DNA of 20,961 nt, taken from NCBI GenBank assembly GCA_920105805.1, contig CAKKTI010000205.1, forward strand, positions 9,186 through 30,146, in the 5' to 3' direction. The stretch is from Condylostoma magnum. Taxonomy: Eukaryota > Ciliophora > Heterotrichea > Heterotrichida > Condylostomatidae. Below, piece by piece: positions 13,057-20,961 of the stretch (the first letter of the stretch is position 1; every line of letters starts with the position of its first letter). Made by a program: the position numbers and the translations under genes. The notes under the pieces are model-generated. The model ran no database searches and had not been told where the DNA came from. It was given only the letters and a program-made list of their open reading frames with translations.

Positions 13057-13893
13057 ATGTCCACCTTTTCTGAGTAACAGCCTTTAAACCCAAACAGCAA
13101 TGTAATTTTTACCCAGCCGGTGTAATAAGTGCGAGGCAATTTCTAACACTCTGTGGTATACATACTTAAAACATCCTACGCTCTTTTAACAAGCAGAATG
13201 GCTATAATAATTGGCCTTGTAATTTATACTTAGATAATCACAGAATCCCTTGTCCTTGGATTTATGCAGAGTAAGACCGAGTAGCCAATAAGCATTTATA
13301 TATACGGGTGCTTGATTTTTGACATAGCGTCTTTAGTTGGGCTAATTCTCCAAATCCCAAATGTAAAAAGAGCCAGGGAAAATTAGCCGGTTGACGAGAC
13401 GTGCTTTAACAATACCTTTGCTATTATTGCCTTCATTGCTTATATATGCTGGTAGATTCCTGGAAATCTATGGTTCTGGAAATGCACTGATTGTTTCGAA
13501 GAAGCACCAGAGATGAGTTATCTTACTATTGCATTGTTGGTCATTGGATATATATACGTTTTTATCCCATTACTGCTGATGATTTCACTTTGCCTTTGCT
13601 TGCCTTTTGCTATTATTTTCATAATGTATCTAAGCAATACTAATCAAAGCCCTGCTAATGAGGCTGCTATTAGAAATTTGAATATTGATAATTACGACCC
13701 AGAAAAACATCAAGGAGAACCAAATTGCTCTATTTGCACTGTAGAGTATGTTGCTGATGAAAGAATTGTGCTGCTTAGGTGTGATGATAGGCACTTTTTC
13801 CATGAAGAGTGTATTGGAAGGTGGCTAAGGATAAATGCTAATTGTCCAATATGCAGGTCATCATTGTTATCAAGTTCTTATGGTAATAATTAG
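13057..13893 (+). CDS. Multi-pass membrane RING-H2 protein, probable E3 ubiquitin ligase
   Basis: 278 aa. The N-terminal 40 residues are polar; hydrophobic segments lie at about 49-69, 78-100, 120-141 and 155-192 (the last long enough for one or two helices). A C-terminal RING-H2 finger follows with C224, C227, C242, H246, H249, C252, C263 and C266 (CSIC ... RCDDRHFFHEEC ... NCPIC), the C3H2C3 order of E3 ligases that recruit E2 enzymes. The layout (several membrane helices, then a C-terminal RING-H2) resembles plant RIE1-like ligases. The start ATG is preceded by an A-rich stretch (acaaaa). UAG at 13891-13893 is taken as the stop; reading on to UGA near 13975 would add 28 residues without clear character. 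The substrate cannot be inferred. Confidence 0.87.
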
Positions 13894-14108
13894 GGTATTA
13901 AAAATGTTTATTATATGATGAGTAGAAGGAGATTATATTTAATGCTTCCTCACAAATCTCAGAAAATAAGTAACTGAAATTATTTGTCATACCATATTAA
14001 ATTGTTATTGTAAGTAAAATTTCATGTAATTGTCACCTTGTAATATATTATATTTCTTAACATCTCATAGAATCAATAATTTCACAGCTTCTCCGCTTCT
14101 AGAATAAT
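13894..14108. other. Intergenic region between RING-H2 and Myb genes
   Basis: 215 bp of AT-rich sequence between tandem plus-strand genes. No coding signal, structured RNA or repeat was recognised. It should hold the RING-H2 3' UTR and the promoter of the Myb gene. Confidence 0.45.
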
Positions 14109-14681
14109 ATGGTCAGAAATAGTTCAAATCAGAGCTCACGAGGTCGATGGTAAGACAGCGAGCACTCAAGATTCATAGAAGCTTTAAACCTTTACGGCAG
14201 AAATTGGCAAAATATCACGTAGTATGTGGGCACCCGGACCTTGCTGTAAGTAAGATCACACGCTCAGAAATATTTTTAAAAGATTTAAAAAAGCTAAAAC
14301 TCAAGTACATTGAAAGACTAAGGGTAAATTCTAAACTCCTTGATAACCCTTAGCGAGATAAATCCATAAATAAAAGATTAGATATCGTAGGTTTAAATGG
14401 AGTATCTTAGAAGACTAGAAAAGATAAATAGTAAGTTTAACAATAAAATCAAGTTGGAGAAATAGGGAATAGAACTTGATTATGAAGCAGATATGGTTTC
14501 TACCGGTGAGGGGTCAAGTGGAAGCAAATATGAGTCAGACAACTAGTAAGACTTGTTCACTGTAGACTCAATTATGCATGGAAATGTAAGATCTTTGCCT
14601 GGAATTTTTGAACTAAGCAACAATTCCTACCAAAACAACAATATCAAACCCTTAAAATATAGCTCAAGGCGTGTTTATTAG
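14109..14681 (+). CDS. SHAQKYF-class single-repeat Myb/SANT DNA-binding protein
   Basis: 190 aa. Residues 11-60 form one Myb repeat of the SHAQKYF class: GRWQDSEHSRFIEALNLYG, then RNWQNITQYVGTRT and QVRSHAQKYFQKI, with Trp14 and Trp33 and the diagnostic SHAQKYF at 50-56. These proteins are nuclear transcription regulators; plant relatives (CCA1/LHY/RVE) are circadian, and protists have expanded sets of unknown targets. The rest is Gln-rich linker, then a charged helix (about 98-120, MEYLRRLEKINSKFNNKIKL) that may be a coiled coil, an acidic Ser/Gly stretch and an Asn-rich tail. UAG at 14679-14681 is taken as the stop: 44 codons before it are free of reassigned codons and the downstream sequence becomes very AT-rich. 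A different frame at 14147-14353 is free of all stop codons but is a shadow. Confidence 0.88.
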
Positions 14682-14800
14682 CATACTAAACTCATTTATA
14701 CTAAAATAGGCTTTAAATTATCTTTATTTTCAGTATTAAAAAAAATATCAACTAAGATTATTAAAAAGATATATTAAAACTATTTGAATACTAACTATTA
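14682..14800. other. Convergent AT-rich 3' intergenic spacer
   Basis: 119 bp of very AT-rich sequence (with an A8 run) between the convergent Myb and Nbp35-type genes. It contains several UAA/UAG trinucleotides in the frames of both genes. It carries 3' UTR and cleavage signals for both; nothing else is visible. Confidence 0.45.
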
Positions 14801-15721
14801 TTAAGCAATCACATTCTTTATAATCTCAGCAATAGAGTCAACTAAGGGACTATCAATCTACTAGAGCGATACTCCTTGCTCTCCAGCTTATACAAGAGTA
14901 GGATGCCATGGTATAGATCCCAGCATTTTTATACCAAACTTATCACACATTCCCTACGCTCCTCCACTGCTGGCTGGATACAAGCAATTAACAGTGTTGC
15001 AATTAGTACACATGAATCCACTCATATTCTCGATTACTCCATCAATTGCCAGTCCAGTTTTCCCGCAAAAATTAACCTCTCTTCGTACATCCAGCAATGA
15101 TACCTCCTAAGGCGTAGTTACGATAACAGCCTTGGCTTAGCTAACCTGACTCAAGTACGATACAATACTGAGATGCTCATCACTGGTTCCTGGAGGTGTA
15201 TCTATTACTAGATAATCAAGATTGCCCCAGTCTACTTCCAGCAGAAACTAGCGAATAATTCCACTTTTACGAGGCCCTCTTCATATAATAGGATCGTCAT
15301 CACCCGGGAGAAGAAACCCTATTGACATCACCGCTAGATTAGGGTACTCGTCCACAAATACAGGCTGCCAGCCTAGGGAAGAGCTTCTCACTTCAAATCC
15401 TTTCATTCCCATCATATGATGCTGGCTTGGTCCGCATATATCGATGTCTAATAGCCCTACTTATAAGTTTTCGTCGTAGGATAATCCATATGCTATTTAG
15501 GCCGCAACCGTACTTTTACCTACTCCTCCCTTGCCCGAGAGTATTACAATCACTTTTTTAATACTAGCAAATTTTTCAGATATGATTTATATGTTAGGAT
15601 CAACTGGAGGGGTTTCTCCTGAGGCACAGGATTGCTGATTAGGACAACCTTCACAGGCTGAGGATTTACCTGCGTGTTCTGTTCCTATTCCTGGGCAATC
15701 TTCTGGAATTTCTTCTGACAT
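14801..15721 (-). CDS. NUBP1: Nbp35/NUBP1-type Fe-S cluster scaffold P-loop ATPase
   Basis: 306 aa. Cytosolic Mrp/NBP35 ATPase that, with Cfd1/NUBP2, assembles 4Fe-4S clusters for cytosolic and nuclear proteins. The N-terminal ferredoxin-like Cys motif C9, C23, C26, C32 (CX13CX2CX5C) separates Nbp35 from Cfd1. Deviant Walker A GKGGVGKS at 63-70, switch motifs DIDICGPSQ and [10 protein letters not shown], and the bridging Cys pair C238/C241 (MCTNC) are all present. UGA at 15283-15281 encodes Trp147 in the conserved WRGP motif. The protein ends [11 protein letters not shown] and is followed by UAA UAA UAG with no in-frame UGA for roughly 500 bp, so UAA must be the terminator here. The last sense UAG is 19 codons upstream. 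Length and motifs are normal for the family. Confidence 0.96.
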
Positions 15722-15978
15722 TAAAATTAGATTGTATAAGGATTTGTATTATTAGGTAGAATATTAATTGTATCAGTGAGGGGATTTAAGGTAAATCTAT
15801 CATTCCTATTTGCACTAGATGCTTTAGATGGATAAAAGTTGATAATTTGTGTATGCTAAAACAATATTATAAAATATAAAAGTCTAAGGCATAAGTAAAC
15901 TATTGACTCCTTAAATATAAAACTTAGCACTTATACCTGAGTAATTAACAACAAGTCTCATTTTACTTAATTAATCTA
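15722..15978. promoter_or_regulatory. Promoter of the Nbp35-type gene and 3' UTR of the repeat-protein gene
   Basis: 257 bp of AT-rich sequence between two minus-strand genes. It holds the 3' end of the giant repeat gene (stop UAA UAG, then more UAA) and the upstream region of the Nbp35-type gene. No discrete promoter motif can be supported. Confidence 0.4.
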
Positions 15979-18900
15979 TTATCTAGTAGGATCGTGCTTC
16001 TGCAGAGTCAGCAATTTCATTATATCAAAGCTGTTCTGAATGTTTTACTGAAAGATTGATATGAATGCTTTTGCTGCTCTTTGCTTGTAATAGTAATTTT
16101 TCTTCTAGGTCTATCCTTTCAACGACTACAGGGCCCATTGCACTCTGCCTTTTCATGCATTTTTGAGCCCTCTTATCATCTTAAATACTCTTTACTTCTG
16201 TATAAACTCGCTGACCTTTGCTTTGGACTGTCTTCTTATCCGCTTTCCTACAAAACTAGACCTTGTAATTGATCTAGTCTAAGCTAATTTAATGCTTAAT
16301 TTTTACTTGAATTCTTTTGATCTTATCCAACGTTGAATTTTAATGATTTTATCCATTGAATAGAATCTTAATTGAGGCTAAAGGGAAACTGTTTCATGTC
16401 TTGGAGTGCATAAAGATAAGTAATACGCATATTTTAGTACTTCTAGGGCATCGTTTTAAGACGATGTTATCACATTTACTAAAGCTTTACATCCTCGTTG
16501 TATATAATAATACCGTATTCTAGGCTGTTTCTACATAGTTGCAAAGAGATTTAACCAAGCTACTCTTTATCTCTTCTTAATGATTTTCTGTAACTTGTGC
16601 TCCAATAGCTTAACATTCATCACTAATCCAACATAATGATACGAGCTTTGCCTACTGTGCTTACCTTTTGACTGTGATTCAAAGCTAATAGGAGAATAAG
16701 CTGGTGTTATCCTATACAAATTCATCCTCATGGCCTGCCATGCAACCTTGATTGAAGCATCACTTAAAATAGTTGCCAATTTCCCTAAACATTAATTCTT
16801 CTTATCCCCAGTCCCCCTTCTCTATACCTATGCTCTTCTAGGAACAGTCCTCCTTCTTTTCATTTCTAAACTTCCATCTGTTTATCTATCAATTGGCTAA
16901 TTCCCTACTCTTACCACTTCTCCATGAGAAGTGTTTATATCACTAAACTAATAAACCTCTTAAGGAACATGCATGTTTGATAAATTGTTAGAACTGCTTT
17001 ACCTATCTTCTTCTGATACTGAAACATGTATAGCCTCATATGAATTTTAGCCTATTACAATTTACCCCTCATCCTCTATACCATAATCACTTGTTTGGTC
17101 TTAGTAATCAGTTATACCTAATTCTGAAGTGTAAAGAACAAAGCCCTCATCTGCCACCTCGCTTAGACTACTACTATTGCTCCTTCGGATACTCGAATAC
17201 CCTATGCTTATACCTCGGTCTGTGTATTCCAGAAGCATGTCCCTGTTAGTGGGCTCTATTATAAAGTCTAGATCAAACTCTGGCTCGGTGTCCTCGCTAG
17301 AGTCCACTATTGGGGATGTGAAAACAAAGCTACCAATTGGAGGTAAGTCAATGTTTTCTAGTATTTACTTCTCTGTGATTCCTTCTTCTGGTATATCTGA
17401 AAAACTTGACTCCATGGAATCTAGGAAATCAGATTAGGATGGAGCTATGTACTGGCATAAATCTACCACCGGGAGCTTTGCTAAACTGTAAACATCTTTT
17501 GAATGGCACTAGCTTAGCTCAAAAATAAGCGGCTTTGCTAGTTATCTGTCTGATTTCTTCTCCTTTGTGAATTTTTAAGTGATTACTATATCATCCAGTT
17601 CTTCAAATTCTTAATTGTTTGAGGATTGTGGAACCTAAAAGTGCTGTTGTTATGATTAGTTCTAGATTTACCCTCGTATGACTCTTCCTCCTCTTCTTTA
17701 ATGGAAATCATCTGCATCGTCATTTGATGAGTCATCGTCATCTTAATCTGAGGGAGGTTTGTAGTCGTTGAATCTTTCCTTGTAAAAAATGTCCAATAAC
17801 GGCTTTTCTAGTTACATATATGCAAATATCTCCTCATAACTTCTACAAGGGATTTATGACGGGCTAAATACAGATTTTCTTGTGAAAAATGTTCTAAGAC
17901 GTTTCTAAGGCAGAATTGCTAAGTAAACCTGCTATTCATCTGGGATTAAAACTGGCTTGTATATTGGATTAAACTCTTATTTTGAAACTCCTTCTTGTTA
18001 ATTGTATATTTATTAAGTTTTAGACATAACCCACTGATCACCTCCAGGCAATTTTCTTAATCCCCGACGTTTTTGCACAAATTTATTCTTTATCAGTACT
18101 AAATCTTCAGCCTCATTTTCAATTTCTTCAAAGAACTCGATCTATACCATTGGCTTCTTGAAAAGAAGTAATTAGTTGTATTGTCTTTTCTATCCTGATT
18201 TCTATGTTTTCCTTGTGGTAGTTGTAATTTCTTCATAAGAGGAATAGCTTACCTGGTTTATCACTTGTTGTAGTGATAGAAGAGGCTTGCAGAAGAATTT
18301 GAATTTCTGTTAGTCTTATGGCCTATGGGACTTTTTAGGGGATTCAACTTCATATTCAAAGACTTATTCTTCATAATAGGATTCTTCTTCATATTATAAG
18401 TACAATCCAATATTTAATTTGTTACATATCTCAAATTTATCTATTGTTTTGAATTGCTGTTGTTGTAATACTACTATTGGATTGTATTAAGGTTTGTAAT
18501 CTTTATATTGACTTCCTATTCTTGGTGTAAATTCATAACTCTATTGTATACTGCTTATTTCTGTTATATTTTAATTGCCTGTTTACTGTTATATCATTTA
18601 AGCCTTAGAGTCCTTATCAGATAAATAAGGATTTATGCTTTCTTATTTTTCCTAAGTCATTCTGGATGATTTTACAGCTTTCTTAGGTTTTTTAGTTACT
18701 TTTCTAGATTTTTTACTTAGAGTTATTTCTTCGTATTCTTCTATATCCCTTTGTAATATAAATGGAGGGATTCTAGATATTTGCTAGTATTAAAAGTTCT
18801 CGATTCTTATACCATCTGATTGAATAGTTTAACTCCTAACTATTTCTACATCATTTGCTTATTGGTTCTCAATTTTATTCTAATATCTTAAAGAAATACA

Positions 18901-20961
18901 CGGTTTTTTGAGTATTTCAAAGGAAAGTTACTCCTTTTCTTCAAAATCAAAACTTTATTTCTTATCTTTAGATATTTTAGGAGTTATTTAACTTGTAACA
19001 GTAACATATTCAAATTCTTCATACTCGTCTTCATATTACATGTGTAATGCGACCTAAAGCTTTTGCTTGCATACATATTGCCGTAGATTTCTTATTATAT
19101 ATTCATTTGTCAAGAACTCTTCATTTTGCTCTATATTCTAATGGTGCTTTTTATCTATTTGATCACAGTACAATATAGTGCAAGGCTTCTATAATGATTA
19201 GAAACTATTTAGTCTAGATATGCTTTCATTTTTCTATTGTCTAACAGCTTTCTTTGGCTTTTTAATTATTTTGCTTTACTTTGCACTTAATGTGATATTT
19301 TCTTCATTGTCATCATCTTTTTCGTTTATCTACTGTAAAGGAACACTTGATTTAGATACTATATTATATTAATTTATGCTTTTGGTTGATTGTCTACTTA
19401 ATAATTTAGTTGTTTTCTTTTAAGTTTCTTTTGTTACAGTTATCTATTCATCCTATTATTTAGTATACTCTGTATTTGATTATTCCTCATTGCTTTAGGT
19501 AATTTGGCTTTATTCAACTAGGATTATGCTTGGCTTTTAACTAGGACAGTATTGAATCAAGTAGTCATAATGTTCTTTTGCTTGTCGTTATGAATTTCTT
19601 GTACTTTTATTTACTTTATGCTTTGTTATTGTAACAAATTCTTCATCTTCATATTATTCTTCCTCAAATTTAGTTAAGATGACTTTGGGCTTATATTATA
19701 ATTAGTGTTGAATGGTTCTATTTAGTTGTTTCTTAGGCTTACTTGATCTTATTGCTTTCTTAGGTTTTCTTGATATTTTAGTGGATTTTTATTTTAAAGA
19801 TACTTATTGAAACTCTTAGTAAGAAAATATAGGAATTTTTGGTTTACCTTCTAATTGATATTAGTGTATTATTTCTTATCTTTTACCCTTTGTTCTTTTG
19901 TCTGTAGTAACTGTTACATACTCCTCATCATTTTATTGTAGTAGAATTACCCTTGGCTTTTCTTATGTTTAGAACTGTTATATTCCTCTTAGATCTAAGT
20001 TTCTTTCTTATCTTTTGCCCTTTGTTCTTTTATCTGTAGTAACTGTTACATACTCCTCATCTTCATATTCTTCTTCATCTTATTATAGTAGAATTACTTT
20101 TGGCTTTTCTTATATCTAGAATTATTATATTGCTTTTACATCTAAGTTTCTTTCTTATCTTTTACCCTTTGTTCTTTTATCTGTAGTAACTGTTACATAC
20201 TCCTCATCTTCATATTCTTCTTCATCTTATTATAGTAGAATTACTTTTGGCTTTTCTTATGTTTAGAATTACTGTATTCCTCTTATATCCAAGCTTCTTT
20301 ATTATATTTTAGCTTTTGTACTTTTATCTGTAGTAACTGTTATAAATTCCTCGTCTTCATATTCTTCTTCATTTTATTGTAGTAGAATCACTTTTGGCTT
20401 TTCTTATGTTTAGAATTACTGTATTCCTCTTAGATCCAATTTTCTTTCTTATCTTTTAGCTTTCTTTCTTTTGTCTGTAGTAACTGTTACATACTCCTCA
20501 TCATCATATTCTTCCTCATCTTATTGTAGTAGAATCACTTTTGGCTTTTCTTATATCTAGAACTGTTATATTCCTCTTAGATCCAATTTTCTTTCTTATC
20601 TTTTACCCTTTGTTCTTTTATCTGTAGTAACTGTTACATACTCCTCATCATCATATTCTTCTTCATCTTATTATAGTAGAATTACTTTTGGTTTTTCTTA
20701 TGTTTAGAATTACTGTATTCCCTTTACATCCAAGTTTCTTTATTATATTTTGCCCTTTGTTCTTTTATCTGTAGTAACTGTTATAAATTCCTCATCTTCA
20801 TATTCTTCCTCATTTTATTATAGTAGAATTACTTTTGGCTTTTCTTATGTTTAGAACTGTTATATTCCTCTTATATCCAAGCTTCTTTATTATATTTTAG
20901 CTTTTGTACTTTTATCTGTAGTAACTGTTATAAATTCCTCGTCTTCATATTCTTCTTCATT
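15979..20961 (-). CDS. Giant repeat protein with 49-residue acidic/basic tandem repeats and basic helical C-terminus (5' end outside window)
   Basis: 1660 visible residues in one frame from the right edge to UAA at 15981-15979 (followed by UAG). No family recognised. N-terminal side (20961 to about 19870): near-identical 49-residue repeats, consensus parts EEEYEDEEYVTVTTDKRTKGK, then LDLRGIQQFQTQE and KPKVILLQQ. Next (to about 18181): diverged copies. Then a non-repetitive, acidic and Ser-rich region (18180-16900; SDQDDDDSSNDDADD, EFEELDDIVI). Last about 300 residues: strongly basic helices with repeated Trp/aromatic spacing (KVAWQAM, RVAWLNLFATM, KNAWKGRVQWAL) and one IQ-like motif, IIKIQRWIRSKEF, suggesting calmodulin or centrin binding. 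UGA at 16155-16153 is Trp in KNAWKG. Gln is encoded almost only by UAA/UAG in the repeats. A cytoskeletal or cortical role is only inference from the repeat plus IQ-like layout. Confidence 0.82.
18181..19870 (-). repeat. Diverged copies of the same protein repeat
   Basis: Older, irregularly spaced copies are recognisable in the protein: EYEDEEFVTITKHKVNK (near 19620), DNEENITLSAKQSKIIKKPKK (near 19270), EEFEYVTVTSQITPKISK (near 18980), EYEEITLSKKSRKVTKKPKK (near 18700) and SYEEITTTTRKTQKSGQKR (near 18220). They keep the acidic-Tyr / Thr-Val-Thr / Lys-rich order but have lost the 49-residue period. Similarity falls from N- to C-terminus, as if the array grows toward the N-terminal side. Confidence 0.75.
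19871..20961 (-). repeat. Tandem array of 147-bp (49-aa) units inside a coding sequence
   Basis: The marker tctgtagtaactgt recurs at 19901, 20033, 20180, 20327, 20474, 20621, 20768 and 20915: spacing 147 bp six times, then 132 bp, where the last unit lacks 5 codons. All units stay in frame. From about 20276 and about 20864 to the window edge the sequences are identical for about 97 bp, a 588-bp (4-unit) offset, so whole blocks appear to have been copied recently. The array continues beyond the right edge. Confidence 0.95.

Noticed and set aside
14147-14353. Stop-free ATG-started frame (MVRQRALKIHRS...) and a 16-nt GT..AG stretch at 14387-14402 that would splice it into the next frame
   Set aside because: The overlapping frame from 14109 encodes an unmistakable SHAQKYF Myb repeat and continues unspliced to 14681, so this frame is a shadow and no intron is needed.
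15983-16420. Alternative minus-strand frame (MGPVVVERIDLEEKLLLQ...) within the 3' part of the giant gene
   Set aside because: It reads like protein locally, but the other frame is continuous with the giant repeat gene across about 5 kb and ends in tandem stops. Kept as a caution, since both frames lack decisive homology.
16081-17437. Plus-strand frames at 16081-16272, 17040-17249 and 17177-17437
   Set aside because: Shadows of the minus-strand giant gene; Ser/Leu-rich antisense composition and no family features.
17641-17722. Possible frameshift or intron in the giant gene, where an alternative frame reads an acidic stretch (KEEEEESYEGK)
   Set aside because: The main frame stays open with a Gln/Arg-rich stretch and is clearly coding on both sides; two compensating changes would be needed for the alternative.
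19871-20961. 147-bp period as a nucleosome-positioning or CRISPR-like array
   Set aside because: The period equals 49 codons and the units keep an open protein frame with codon-level drift; there are no spacers. The match to nucleosome core length is probably coincidence.

Overview
The window looks like macronuclear-type DNA of a ciliate whose nuclear code reassigns all three stop codons, as in the heterotrich Condylostoma (NCBI table 28). UAA and UAG sit at Gln positions throughout every gene. UGA sits at invariant Trp positions, for example the DIWSCG motif of a kinase, the WRGP motif of an Nbp35-type ATPase and the WISGF motif of a dynein. The gene ends also lack UGA in frame for hundreds of bases, so UAA or UAG must terminate as well as encode Gln. 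That fits Condylostoma better than karyorelict ciliates (table 27, UGA as the only stop). Genus is inference.

Layout, left to right: (1) 1-6810 (+), an axonemal dynein heavy chain from the end of AAA2 to the C-terminus; (2) 6842-8977 (-), a SAC3/GANP/THP3-type PCI protein, convergent with dynein, 31 bp between stops; (3) 9249-10760 (+), a calcium-dependent protein kinase (CDPK) with a predicted lipid-anchored N-terminus; (4) 10997-12208 (+), phosphonopyruvate decarboxylase with a presequence-like N-terminus; (5) 12230-12844 (-), an unrecognised multi-pass membrane protein, 21 bp from the stop of gene 4; (6) 13057-13893 (+), a multi-pass RING-H2 protein; (7) 14109-14681 (+), a small SHAQKYF-class Myb protein; (8) 14801-15721 (-), Nbp35/NUBP1 Fe-S scaffold ATPase; (9) 15979-20961 (-), the C-terminal 1660 residues of a giant protein with 49-residue tandem repeats, running off the right edge.

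The genes are unrelated housekeeping, ciliary, signalling and lipid-pathway genes, packed tightly and apparently without introns. They do not form an operon or pathway. Several (genes 5 and 7, and most of 2 and 9) are nearly invisible to standard-code gene finding, because reassigned codons chop the true frame and shadow frames look longer.

The most notable signal is how genes end. At each end, the terminator is preceded by at least about 19 codons free of UAA, UAG or UGA, and is usually followed by more stop codons. This matches the position-dependent termination described for Condylostoma. No rRNA, tRNA, CRISPR, mobile element or virus-like element was recognised.
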